A program made the translations under genes and the position numbers. Source: Plasmodiophora brassicae (Eukaryota; Endomyxa; Phytomyxea; Plasmodiophorida; Plasmodiophoridae). From it: a DNA stretch of 64,000 nt. A model generated the notes under the pieces. The model did not search any database, was not told the DNA's origin, and saw only the letters and a list, made by a program, of their open reading frames with translations. The stretch covers positions 1,054,001-1,118,000 of the forward strand of contig JASFAU010000008.1 of assembly GCA_039704465.1 (NCBI GenBank), written 5' to 3'. Shown piece after piece: positions 32,577 to 43,137 of this stretch; the stretch's first letter is position 1, and each line of letters opens with the position of its first letter.

Positions 32577-32941
32577 TTGGACGCCGCGTACGTACCATCC
32601 CATCGCTCTGTGCCTGTCAACCGGCCATCGGGCCCACAACCGGCAACCGCGACCGCTCCCAAGCGCAACCGCGAGACGACAACGAGCGATAGCAGCCAGA
32701 CGACGGCGAAATGCTGGCACTGCTCTATGATCGGCATCAGTCCACGTCAGCGACCAGAGGACATGATCGCATCCGGCACCACCGAGTTTGTTGCCAGGAT
32801 ATCTGGATGCGCCATGTTCGAGGTGGAATCGTTCGACGCCGTCAATCAAATTGTTGCAAGAATGGCGACGCTGAGCGGCGACACGTATCAGGCGCCACAT
32901 GTACACGATGCAGCGGAACCACCTCCAGCGATGTCGACTTA
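32577..32941 (+). pseudogene. Gypsy 2 gag remnant
   Basis: A frame of about 120 codons has a Pro/Thr-rich stretch, then AKCWHCSMIGISPRQRPED, which resembles the beginning of a CCHC zinc knuckle without its last ligands, and then a hydrophilic segment. Its position just upstream of RT suggests gag/nucleocapsid. The 5' part of gag is missing at the copia 3 boundary. Confidence 0.45.
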
Positions 32942-33108
32942 GGGCCGATCAACGTCCAGGAGATTGAGGCATCTCTCAACCGCCTGATACATCAAGTGCG
33001 CCTCAACGGCATGTCACGTCAAGGGGTTGCATACGACTCATCCTTCGACGACACGTCAACGAATTCCGCACACAGCTTGGTCAAGACGGTCCCGTCAAGA
33101 TCGAACCC

Positions 33109-34387
33109 ATGATCACCAGGCTTCAACCAGATGCCACGCCGTACCGATGCAGACCGCGCTCCTACAACCCGAAGCAAAAGGAGTTCCTCGATGAGATGAT
33201 CAGGATGCTATTGGAGAACAACCTGATCTACCTCAATATGAACTCCAGATGGGCAAGTCCCGTTCTCGTGGTCAAGAAACCGCACGGCAGGGGGTACCGC
33301 CTATGCGTCGATCTGCGTCAGGTGAACTCGCGTACGGTCCCAACCGCGTGGCCTATGCCAAACATCGAAGCGGCAAGTCGAAAGCTGGCCGACATGACCT
33401 GCTTTTTCACCATCGACGCACACAAGGGGTTCTGGCTAATGCCTATCGCGAAGGAGTGCCAGGAGATCTTCTCGTTTATGACCGACAATGGCGTGTACAC
33501 ACCTACCAGGAGCATTCAGGGCGCAACCAACTCTGCTTTGCAATTCCAGGCGCGGGTCGCCAAGATCTTCGACGACATGAAGGATCACCTCCTGATATGG
33601 ATCGACGATCTGCTGGGGTTCGCCAAGACCGAAGACGACCTTCTGCACCAACTCGCACGTGTCTGAGCGCAACTTGAAGTTCAATCCGGACAAATGTGTT
33701 CTATTCGCACGAGAGCTGAGATGGTGCGGACGAATATACTCCCGCGATGGAATTCGACACGATCCGGAACGAGTTGAGGCGCTGACCAGCATGCCGCGCC
33801 CTAATACGTCCAAGGAACTGCAGCAATTCACCTGGGCGGCCAACTGGATGCGTACCAGCGTCCCCGGCTATGCGCACATCATCGCCCCGCTCCAGGAGTT
33901 GACCGATAAGGCGAACCAGGAGCTGAAGAGAATCCAGTCCTCGTCACCTTCGTCGATTCGGTTAGATGATCTTGGGTGGACGGACCGGCACAGCAAGGCC
34001 TTTGAGGACATACGCTTTGCACTGATCCAGCACGTCCAGCTTGCGTGTCCGAAGTCTGATCACCAGACATGCTTGTTCACGGACGCCAGTGACCTGGCAT
34101 GGGCCGCGGTCGTTACCCAGATTCCGATGGAGGATATCGACCTACCAGTTCATCAACAACGACACGAACCACTCGCTTTCTACGGCAAGCGGTTCTCTGG
34201 AGCCGAGTTGCGATGGTCAACACCGGAGAAGGAGGCAGCCGCCATCATCAACGCGACTGAACGTGGTGACTTCCTTCTGCAGACGTCACGCGAATTCCTC
34301 ATGTTCTGCGACCACCGGAACCTCACGTTCATCTTCGCGAAGGACGCTGAGATGAAGAAGCACACGGCGCAGAAAATTGAGCGCTAG
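33109..34387 (+). pseudogene. Gypsy 2 reverse transcriptase and RNase H
   Basis: RT motifs in order are NMNSRWASPVLVVKKPHGRG, YRLCVDLRQVNSRTVP, FFTIDAHKGFWLMPI, then the active site LLIWIDDLLGFAKTE (again W-I-D-D). The frame closes at 33664-33666 and continues in another frame as RNLKFNPDKCVLFARELRWC from about 33660. RNase H motifs are CLFTDASDLAWAAVVTQIP and RWSTPEKEAAAIINATERGD. The second frame ends at a TAG at 34385-34387 (after QKIER), so at least one frame change and one nonsense codon inactivate the copy. Confidence 0.88.
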
Positions 34388-36122
34388 GCGCTGCATCTGC
34401 AAGGGTTTAACTACCGTACTAAGGAGATCTCCGGCACTGTCAACGTCTGGGCCGACCTGTTATCTCGTTGGGGCGCAGGACGAATTGCACTAACGTGCCG
34501 GGCGGCGCGCATCTTGCAGATGGACGATCTTCGCGTAACACCGATGACGCATCGCGATTTCCAATGGCCGACCGAGACCGAAATTCGCGAATCGCAAAGG
34601 TAACTGTCGCGTGAGGAGAAGATCGACGACGGCGTGTTCTTCGATGATCACACCCGTTTGTGGAAGTCGAAAACGAACGCCGTTCTGATTCCGATTCACA
34701 ACGACTTCACCAGCTTGCGCCTACGCATCATGATCATTGTTCATTGTGCCAGTGCTGCTCATCGCGCGTACGACGTTACCAAGGAGGCAATCACAACGCG
34801 ATTCGCTTGGCCGGGCATGGACAAGGACATCCAGCAGATGTGCCAGCAGTGTCTTCATTGCATCACGACGCGGGGAGGAGCGAAGGTTTCGCGTCCGCTT
34901 TGAGAAGCGTTGCATGGCCACATTCCATTCGAGGTCCTGCACATGGATTACTTGTACGTCGAACCAGTTCGAGGTACCGATCACTCTTACAAGTACATCC
35001 TCGTGATGAAGGACGCCTTCAGTGTCTCGTCCGATTGATTCCATGCGCCGATGCGATCTGCCGAGTTGCGGCAGAGGCACTATTCCAATGGATTGCCGAC
35101 TTCAAAACACCACAATATCTTGTCACCGATGGCGGATCTCACTTTACCGCCGAACTCATCAAGGAGCTGACCAGGCTGCGAGACGTCGAGCATCATATAA
35201 CGTTGGCGTACTCTCCATGGGCAAACGGGACTGTTGAACGCGCCAATCGCACTATCGTTGGCATCCTACGAAGCGTTCTGAGTGAGGGGCAGATCAGCAC
35301 GCACAGCTGGCCCTACCTCTGCCCATTGGTGCAAAACGCCATCAACCATTCGCCGAGCACGCGCCTCGGAGGTTTCGCACCGTTCACGGTCGTCACCAAG
35401 TTGAAACCCGAGCACCCTCTGGACAACATCTGGGATCCGGTATGCAATCAGCTGCGGCCGATCTCTCCGGGATGGGTGGCGACGTACCTGTCAGCACCGC
35501 AGACCGTTATGGACGAACTCCATAAGGTCGTCGATGAAGCCAGGGAGGCGAGGCACGCGTCCAATGTACGGCAACGCTCGCGACACGTGAGGAAGGCCCA
35601 ATGCGAGTCGTTCATCCCGGGCGACTACGTCTTGAACGCGAAGCCCGTCCCCGGACCCGCACAGAAGTTGATTGCGCAGTGGCGCGGCCCCTACCGAGTT
35701 GTTCAACGCGTCAATGACCAGGTCTACGAACTCGAAGACCTGTTGACTGCACGGCGCTTCCAAGCGCACACGCAACGCATCCGCCGCTATGCGGACGCCG
35801 ATCTCAACATCACCACCGAAATCAAGCAGCATCTTGAGCGGCTTGACCAACAGTTCCACGTTGACGACCTTCTCGATTGTCGTCTCGATCGCGAAACTCA
35901 GGAGTTGCAGATCAAAGTCGCTTGGTCTGGCTTCGACCCATCTGAGGCTACTTGGTAGCCTGCAGCACTTATCGCCGAAGATGTACCGCAGCTTGTGGAA
36001 CAACTTATTCGGAAACTGGGCGATACTCATGCACACGTCGCTGCATTGAGGCATTTGATTCCGGCGCCGAAACGCTCTCGCACTCGGAATGCAACATCGC
36101 ATCGAAAGAAGCGACGATCTTA
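34388..36122 (+). pseudogene. Gypsy 2 integrase and chromodomain
   Basis: The integrase zinc-binding end (MCQQCLHC) lies near 34840. The core shows LVRLIPCADAICRVAAEALF, LVTDGGSHFTAELIKEL and NGTVERANRTIVGILRSVL. A GPYRVVQRVNDQVYELED module follows, then the chromodomain VAWSGFDPSEATW and a basic tail to the stop at 36120-36122. The conserved Trp-Glu-Pro of the chromodomain is broken by a TAG (35956-35958) where gypsy 1 has GAA. Frame changes also occur near 34910 and 35020. Confidence 0.85.
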
Positions 36123-36339
36123 ACCTGTACCATCACTCTGAATTAATCTCGATACCGTATCTGTTCCCGGGTGGACGAAACGATGATGATCATGGTTGTA
36201 GAGCGGGGCTCTATATTTAGCGTCTCGTGCCCGACCTCAAGATGCTGCTGTCCTGAGGAGGGGTCCTGCTGTCCTGAGGAAAGGGGCCTGCACGGATTTA
36301 GCTCCACAGTGATGGCATGGCCGACGCCGTGGATGGGAT

Positions 36340-37420
36340 GGATGATAAAGCTGATTGGGATATTGGCTCGAGACTGACTACAGGAACAAGACGGCGCTCT
36401 CGGAATCGGCCATGCGTTTGGCGACGCGGGACGGCGCCAAGGCCCACGCCGAGCTGCTAATGAAATGGTGCGATGACAACCATATTAAAATCAACTGGGA
36501 CAAGACGGTAATATTTTTTAACGAGTACAACCCGGACGACGCTCTTAAAACAAACAAAGCCAGTATAAGGACAGCACCGGAGGTCAAATACCTAGGAATC
36601 ACAGTAAGGGCTAATGAGGAAATTAAACACGGTATGATGATGATTGACCTTAATGGTGTAGCGGCCAGCATAAAACAAAAGAAGCAAAGTAGTCAGGTCG
36701 CTGCTAAAGTACAACTTCCCAATTAAAATATACCACCAAATATGCACAGGATTTATCGGGGGCAAACTAAATTACTACATGCCGATACTTGGGGCAGAAA
36801 CAGGTAAAGAAATGAAAAGTGCCGTCAAGCACCTAGAAACAGCTTACAACGAGTACATGAGGACATAATACTCAGGAGCTTTCAGATCCACACCAATTCC
36901 CCTTCTACACGCAATGACTGGATTTCCGCTATTACGAGACGCGATATGCACAAGCGCTACCATGACAGTCCTGTCAGCAATTGCCAATGACACCCTGCTA
37001 GGTAGAAAATACAGCACTTGGGACGGTGAGGATGATGGATGGAGCCCGCTAGGAATAGTGGGGAATACCCTCAACGAGGACATGCCCAGGACGTACACTG
37101 AAGTACATCCGAAAGTAAAGCTAAGTGAACAGACACTAGAAAAACTCTATCAGGTGCAATTCCACACGAGTTCTAGAGCCGAAGCGATCGATAAACACCT
37201 CACAGACGAGCTACTACCCCCAGAATCACCTATAGAAGCCTGACCCCTGGGGAGAACGCAGGCGCTCGTCATAGACAACAGGGAGTACCCGCCCACTGAA
37301 ACAGTGAGAGAAACCGCTCTAAACCCGGTCATCGTCCGCTCCAGCTACGAAACAGAACTCATTGCATTAGGATGCGGACTGGACGTCGCCATCGATGAGA
37401 ACTTCAATGACACCAAAGTA
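36340..37420 (+). pseudogene. LINE (non-LTR retrotransposon) fragment
   Basis: The 5' end starts inside a reverse transcriptase of the non-LTR type: LLMKWCDDNHIKINWDKTVI then FNEYNP and APEVKYLGITVRANEE, the conserved block after the RT core. A second frame (36914-37243) continues with MTGFPLLRDAICTSATM and DTLLGRKYSTWDGEDDGW. A third (about 37250-37400) has DNREYPPTETVRETALNP and SSYETELIALGCGLDVAI, reminiscent of RNase H. At least two frame changes break it. The 5' truncation is typical of LINE insertions. The clade was not determined. Confidence 0.7.
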
Positions 37421-37500
37421 CACTTCCCCACTATTCCTAGGGGGCTCCATCCATCTCCCTCACCGTCCCATGTGCTGTATTCTCTACCTAGCAGGGTGTC
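36983..37500. repeat. Inverted duplication inside the LINE fragment
   Basis: About 80 bp at 36983-37063 (DTLLGRKYSTWDGE... on plus) recur in opposite orientation at 37417-37500 (DTLLGREYSTWDGE... on minus). The second copy joins directly to the start of the gag-like inverted repeat at 37503. Confidence 0.75.
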
Positions 37501-37502
37501 AA

Positions 37503-37957
37503 ATGGCAGGAGGTGGCCGCAGAGCGCCCGTTCGTCTACAGATGGAGGACGACGCCAGGACCGACTCCGACGCCGAGGCCAAGGAGCATGAACCGTCGAC
37601 AGATGACGGAATCGATCGAGGGCTTCAGTCAACAAACCTGCACGGTAAGAGCCAGATCTTTATGCCTTTGAAACCGCCCCCTGAGCCTTACGGCCAAGGA
37701 CAGAATTAACGATTTCCTCAAGAAATAAAGGAAACACGTCGAGATCGTTAATGAGCGCCGACTGATCTACAAGGAGGATATTCATCCGCCAACGGTGAAG
37801 TCATGCATTACCGAGGACGTCCTCAAAGCGATGTCGAAATATTGCCTACGTCAACCCGCCAGCACGATCACGGATGGCGACATCATGGGCTACTTGAGGT
37901 CAGTCCAACGCAGGGAGGCTGATGTCGAGAGTTCGACAGACATCAAGGCGCTTCTCA
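37503..37957 (+). repeat. Left arm of large inverted repeat carrying a gag-like gene
   Basis: About 455 bp matching 38063-38530 as reverse complement with a few mismatches and small length differences. An ATG at 37503 opens MAGGGRRAPVRLQMEDDART, then STNLHGKSQIFMPLKPP. After a frame change come AKDRINDFLKK and a KSCITEDVLKAMSKYCL segment that looks like the N-terminal part of a Ty3-type gag. The spacer to the other arm is only 105 bp (37958-38062). The left arm reads on into the spacer (KTVVMILSIKNIEERVTSFF). Confidence 0.8.
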
Positions 37958-38062
37958 CGAAGACAGTGGTCATGATCCTGTCAATCAAGAACATTGAGGA
38001 ACGTGTCACATCTTTCTTCGCCAAGTTCGATGAGCTAATCGACGACTATGGGCTACAAGACA

Positions 38063-38530
38063 TGAGAAGCGCCTTGATGTCTGTCGAACTCTCGACATCA
38101 GCCTCCTTGCGTTGGACTGACCTCAAGTAGCCAATATTGATGTCGCCATCCGTGATCGTGCTGGCGGGTTGACGTAGGCGATATTTCGACAGGACGTCCT
38201 CGGTAATGCATGACTTCACCGTTGGCGGATGAATATCCTCCTTGTAGATCAGTCGGCGCTCATTAACGATCTCGACGTGTTTCCTTTATTTCTTGAGGAA
38301 ATCGTTAATTCCGTCCTTGGCCGTAAAGCTCAGGGTACGTAGGATGGGCGGTTTCAAAGGCATAAAGATCGGGCTCTTACCGTGCAGGTTTGTTGACTGA
38401 AGACCTCGATCGATTCCGTCATCTGCCGACGATTCATGCTCCTTAGCCTCGGCGTCGGAGTTGGTCCTGGCGTCATCCACTCATCCTCCATCTGTAGACG
38501 AACGGGCGCTCTGCGGCCACCTCCTGCCAT
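38063..38530 (-). repeat. Right arm of large inverted repeat carrying a gag-like gene
   Basis: Reverse complement of 37503-37957. The minus strand reads the same gag-like start (an ATG at 38530), SSADDGIDRGLQSTNLHGKS, FMPLKPP, then FTAKDGINDFLKK. Here the FLKK frame is continuous with the start, unlike the left arm, where one base differs near 37680. A stop follows FLKK in both arms. Confidence 0.8.
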
Positions 38531-38539
38531 TAAGTGAGT

Positions 38540-38870
38540 TTGTTTGCTTGGGGCTCTTTGCTGATCGCATCTCAGATGTACACGCCCAGCGCTTAAAGGT
38601 CTATGCAGATGCGCACTTGAATGTCACCTCTTCCCTGAAGCAGAACATCGCGCTCACCGGTGTGGCTTACCAAGTCAACGCAGTCGAGGACATTCGAGTC
38701 AATTCTACGTCAGGTGACACTGAACTACTGATCAACTGGATCGGATTCGATGCCACCGACAATTCATGGGAACCTTATTCGGTCATGGCGGCCGATGTTC
38801 CTGATATCGTCAGGGCCTTTCCTCGAACGACAAGCCGAAGGAGACCCGCTCTGCTCACGACTGTTAGCAG
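38540..38870 (+). pseudogene. Chromodomain-bearing 3' fragment of a second gypsy lineage
   Basis: The frame reads VHAQRLKVYADAHLNVTSSL, then VNAVEDIRVNSTSGDTELLI, NWIGFDATDNSWEPYSVM and DVPDIVRAF. This is a chromodomain (aromatic cage residues, W-E-P) preceded by the end of the integrase GPY/F module. The sequence is clearly different from gypsy 1-3. With the adjacent gag-like inverted repeat it looks like the two ends of one element whose middle is gone. Confidence 0.75.
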
Positions 38871-39456
38871 ATTCCTAACACGGAGAGTGTTCATCCAGAG
38901 TACCAGTACTACTCAGATGCTGCTGCTCAGATGCTGCTGCCACCCGGTCACATGATCATGACCGTACTCGACCCCGCAGCGGCCCTTGCAGTGACGATCC
39001 TATCCAAATACATCAGTTTTTATATCACCAGGCGCCGACTCTTGCGACCGACCGTCCCCGTAGTGGGCAGCGGCGGCGTTAGCACACTAGATAAACAGAC
39101 TGCATATTGCTAGACTGGAGGGCGACACAGGTACGCGATTGCGCATCACAGAGCTAGGACCACCAGCCACATACACGGTGCCCATTTCAACTGTTTGTCG
39201 TACGTGTAGGCAGTTCTGTCTCAGCGATGCACACGTATCCCACCGCCAGAAGATCAAATGTACGTTTCAAGTGAATTGCGTGTGGGGAAGGGGCGTGATG
39301 GGCAGCTAGTAGCTGGTCCTTTATTCTTGTCGGTCTCCCTACCATCACGGGATACGGGGTTCATGGCTGGCACCAAACCGCATTATTCGTAGCCGCCGCG
39401 TGGTACAGACTGTCCACCCGTACCGGTGTTAGGGGAGAATGCACTCGGCACGTCTA
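38871..39456. other. Boundary between transposon-rich and gene-rich DNA
   Basis: No coding frame of note. Two copies of cagatgctgctg lie at about 38916 and 38928. From here to the right no transposon-derived sequence was recognised. Confidence 0.6.
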
Positions 39457-40146
39457 CTACTGTTGATGTACATTATCGTTGGCAGCAGCAGTCGCATCGG
39501 GAGCGGGCAGATCGTCCTGCAGCAAGAGACGTAGAAATCGGGGGGTCTTCAGCAGGCGAATGGGCGGATGCGTCATGCCCGGGAACACGTCGTTAAGGAA
39601 GTAGTAGACGTGGCCGACGATGATACCGAGAATGTCGACGAGGCCATTGCCGCCGAGCACCATGGAGAAGGTCAGGAGCACCCAGGGCAGGTATGGCGCC
39701 GTAAATTGGAATAGGCCCAGGAAGTTCATCTGCGCCATGTGGTTGCGACGACTCCACACGTAGACCATCATGAACGTGAGTGATGAGCCCAGGAAAGTCA
39801 GCCGCAGGGCCGGCCCGAGGACGAGCATCAGGATCGCCCCGAACAGGATCATGGTGGCGAAATCGGCGCGCCGCCCCCGATAGGACGACGACTCGAGCGA
39901 CCCGCAGTACCGGACCAGGAAGAACATGTGGAATATGAAATCGATGGAGAACTTGGACCCGAAGAACACGAACGTGGTCAGCAGCCGCCAGATCTGCCCG
40001 CCGCCGACGACGGACGCCCACGACATGTACAGCGAGTACGGCGACACGATGTCGAGCGTGCAGAGCGCCGTGCAGGCGACAGCGGCGCCGACGTAGGCTC
40101 GCGTGACGGGCGGTATACGCGCGATCTCGTCGCCGATGCCGGCCAT
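39457..40146 (-). CDS. Derlin family protein (ER-associated degradation)
   Basis: A single-exon gene of 229 codons starting ATG at 40146 (MAGIGDEIARIPPVTRAYVG). Derlins are rhomboid-like pseudoproteases of the ER membrane that help move misfolded proteins to the cytosol for degradation. Family signatures are IWRLLTTFVFFG, FIFHMFFLVRYCGSLE, RRADFATMILFGA, YVWSRRN, TAPYLPWVLLTFS and GHVYYFLNDVFPG, with four to six hydrophobic segments. The rhomboid catalytic Ser/His are absent, as in all Derlins. Length fits the family (about 210-260 aa). The frame is open further upstream, but that extension is Arg/Cys-rich and unlike Derlins, so the ATG at 40146 is preferred. The C-terminus (TAAANDNVHQQ) lacks an obvious p97-binding SHP box. 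It lies 193 bp downstream of the Puf6-like gene on the same strand. Confidence 0.92.
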   Translation of the reverse strand: MAGIGDEIARIPPVTRAYVGAAVACTALCTLDIVSPYSLYMSWASVVGGGQIWRLLTTFVFFGSKFSIDFIFHMFFLVRYCGSLESSSYRGRRADFATMILFGAILMLVLGPALRLTFLGSSLTFMMVYVWSRRNHMAQMNFLGLFQFTAPYLPWVLLTFSMVLGGNGLVDILGIIVGHVYYFLNDVFPGMTHPPIRLLKTPRFLRLLLQDDLPAPDATAAANDNVHQQ

Positions 40147-40339
40147 CGTGCCGCGCGCGGGAACTGTCAGGACAACGCGGCACACCGCGACGACGACCGG
40201 CCCACAAGTCCGTGGCTCGGCGCCCCGCCGCCCACACCGACCTCTTCGGCCACTACTGCAGTCGACTGCACGGTACAGGGCCGCTCCTACAGGCCCCCGC
40301 AGACGCAGAACCATTTACACACAGTGGGCGCCTGCCCGT

Positions 40340-42376
40340 TTACTTCTTCCTGCGTGCCTGGACCAGCTGGCGGAGCTGTTGCTGCCCGGCGCCGGCACCA
40401 TCGACAGCGGCACCGCGCAGCGCACGACGCAGGCGTTGCCGGGCGTCGGCGTGAGCGTCGCTCTCCATGATGGCTACCATGATCCAGGCGGCGCAGGTCG
40501 ACACCAGGTCGGCGGCGTTGCCGACCACGTATTCGACGACGCATGCGGCGACGTCCTCGGGGCCTTCCTTGACGAACGACTTCAGGATGCGGTGCGCGGC
40601 CGGATCCGTGCACAGCTGCCGGGCGACCGACGGGGCCGCCATCAGGTCGCGCATCAGCTCCGCCGACATGCCCGACGTGACGATCGGGGCGTTGCCGCGA
40701 TGGCACGCGATCGGTGCGGCACTGGGCACGGCGGCCCGCAGCTCGTCGCGAAGATGGGGCACCAGGTTCGTCCGCAACTCCTTCAGCCGCGTCTCCATGT
40801 CCTTCTTGCTGGACGCGGCGTGGCCCGGTCGGGGCGGGATGACATCGCGCTCCTCAGCTGTCGAGAACGATCCCGACAGGACGGCCAGCAGCACAAGCCG
40901 GCCGGATGGGGACAGGGCCAGCTCGACCAGACGGCCGTACATCTCGCCGAGGATCGACTTCTGCGACAGGACCGTGTCATCCAGGACGAGCAGGGCCTTC
41001 ATAACGGCCAGGTACCCGTCACCATCCAGGCACATCTCCATGACCTACAACATTGCAGCAGACCGGTCAGCAGGGGCAATTGGAGGCAGACGGCGCGCGA
41101 CACGGTCCCGAACCTTCCCCTTCCAGGACTTGACAATGGCCTTGCGCAGCTTACTGCTGGAGTACTCGATCAGGTGGCAGACGGCGATGACGCCATCGTG
41201 GGTGCCCATCAGCTCCAGGGAGCGATCCTTGAACAGATCGCAGAGAGACTCGCGGCCGGCCTCGCAGTGGCTAATGTACTGCCACAGGAGCGCGTGCATC
41301 GTCGACAGGTGGACGACCTCCTTCTCGACGCACTTCTCGACCGCGCTTCGCACGCTGGCGGCGACCTCCTCGCCGCCCTCCTGCTTGATCGCATCGGCGA
41401 ATTTCATCGTGTCCGTGTTCAGCGCCAGAAACCGTTTGCCTGGACGACATGGTCAGCTGGCGATAGACATTGGAAAGGAGAGCGGCCGTGACTGTACCGA
41501 AGAACTCGCAGGCGAGCGCGTCACGTTGGGTCTGGTTCGTTCCCGCCCGCCAGAGCATGTCGAGGACACGGAAGCCAATGCGGTGGAACGCGAGTTCGCG
41601 GGCATGGCCCTTGACCGCATCGTAGACACCGACGACGCCATATCGAATAAGCTTGAGGACGACATGGACGGCGTACACATGGCAGGACAGCGTCAGGAGA
41701 TGCGGGCGCAGAGCGTCCATGATCCGCTTTCGTTGCGACTTGTCGCCGTACTTGATGCACTGCTGCAGCAGCATGGCGACATTGCGCTTCACCGCAATCT
41801 CAGACATCTTGTCCTTCAGTGCTATCAGGACCGCTTCAACTCGGGCATGCCGTTCGGATGCCTGTACAAAAAGTGAGTCGTGCAGGACGGCGCGAACGGC
41901 AGATGTATGCGCGCCCACCGGTGCAGATTTGATAGGAGAATGTCCCCAGGCGCGGATAGCCTCCTCAACAGTATCAGCATGCGCCCGTTGCATCTTGCGG
42001 GTTTTGGCGCGTTCCTTCTGCTCTGCGCGGCTGTTCTTCGAACGACTGGATTCGCCACGCTTCGTACCCACGGCGGCGCCCTCAACGGATTCTTCGTCGT
42101 CACACCCGCTGCCTTCGTTGTCGACATCGGCGCTTTCCTCGTCCGTTACACCTTCATTGTCGTCATCATCATCATCGTCATCATCGCCGACCAGTACAGC
42201 AATCTCGTCTGCGAACCCGACGTCATCGTCGTCGTCATCTACCGATACACATGTCAGACCGCTGGAACGTCGCAGTACGACGCTTGGACTCTACCTGTGT
42301 GCGTTGCGTCGACGGCGTAGCCCTCGTACGCATCAACGACGTTGTCGTTGTCGTCAAGGACCTCGACAACGGCCAT
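40340..42376 (-). CDS. Puf6/PUM3-like (Penguin) RNA-binding protein
   Basis: Puf6/PUM3 proteins carry divergent Pumilio repeats, bind RNA or DNA with little sequence specificity and act in nucleolar ribosome biogenesis. Exon 1 (42295-42376) opens MAVVEVLDDNDN; a 56-nt intron (42239-42294) joins in frame to a strongly acidic segment (GDDDDDDDDNEGVTDEE) and then a basic one (GTKRGESSRSKNSRAEQKER). Helical repeats follow: NVAMLLQQCIKYGDKSQRKR, ELAFHRIGFRVLDMLW, and MGTHDGVIAVCHLIEYSSSK corresponding to PUM3 THDGARVAM. A 69-nt intron (41045-41113) leads to the last exon with ALLVLDDTVLSQKSI and SPSGRLVLLAVLSG, equivalent to IDDTK and GRKVLLYLL of PUM3. Between about 41395 and 41480 the frame changes (NVYRQLTMSS to DTMKFADAIKQ); either an intron I could not place or a one-base error. 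The C-terminus is Arg/Lys-rich. Confidence 0.82.
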
Positions 42377-43137
42377 GGGATAGCGATAGTCTAGCGGGTC
42401 CTGGCACAGGGCACGACAGCCAAGTCCGCCACGGACTCCGCCACGGTCTTTCGTCCGGGCCGCCAACAGCCCGCTATGTAAGCCAAACAGCTGCAGGTTG
42501 CTACACCTTGTACCTCGCTTTGCCTCCGTCCACCATATCCTCGCCGTTGCCTGTGCCGTTGCCTCCGCTTTGCCCTGTTGTGTTTGACACACTCGCCTGT
42601 TCTTGACGTGTTTTCTGTGTGAGAAAATGGCGTATAGTTAGCTCGTCAGAACCTCGACATTTTCTCTCATGACCTGGTTTTGTTTCCTACCAAGAAGCCT
42701 GCCACTGGTGGCTGGTCGATGTTTGCGCGCAGCTGGATCACACCATCTTGGCGTACGTACGATTGCTGGCCGACAGGGATCGTCCTCCTCATGATCACAT
42801 GCTGACGCAATGTCATCCCGAGCTGGACATTCCAATTGCCGCCACCTTCTCCAACCAACCCAGCGTAAAAGAAGGACGACATCGGACAACGATGATTGGG
42901 CATCTGGCGTCGGCACTCTTCATCACGGCGCCGATCGCCGTCGGGCAACACGTACGGCCTGTCTGGTGGTGACGACGATTGCGCGGCCGACCGGGTGCGC
43001 ACTTAAAGAAGGAGGGCGTGGACGAACAAAGGCACGGTGCCGGGTGCGCCACGCGTCGTCGCCTGATCAGTGCGTTGCCGGACCCAAACCGACGGTGCAG
43101 ACGACGTCAGGCCGGCGACGTTGTGACGACGTCGCCC
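42377..43137. other. Divergent intergenic region, Puf6-like / amino-acid transporter
   Basis: Two genes start outward from this 760-bp stretch, so it probably holds both promoters. A minus-strand frame (42667-42886, MSSFFYAGLVGEGGGNWNVQ...) is open for about 70 codons but has no recognisable features and overlaps a plus-strand open frame of similar quality, so neither is called. Confidence 0.4.

Larger units (their letters stand above)
32412..36122 (+). mobile_element. Ty3/gypsy retrotransposon with chromodomain (gypsy 2)
   Basis: Contains a gag remnant with one Cys-rich motif (KCWHCSMIGI near 32700), an RT domain from 33109, RNase H, integrase core, GPY/F module and chromodomain, in Ty3/gypsy order. 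It is the fullest gypsy in the window, but its pol frame is interrupted several times. Copia 3 abuts its 5' side at 32411. No LTRs were recognised. It shares a family with gypsy 1 and is closest to gypsy 3. Confidence 0.9.

Noticed and set aside
42667..42886. Possible small gene in the Puf6/transporter intergenic region
   Set aside because: Both strands are open for about 70 codons, neither shows a domain or clear start; kept only as a note.
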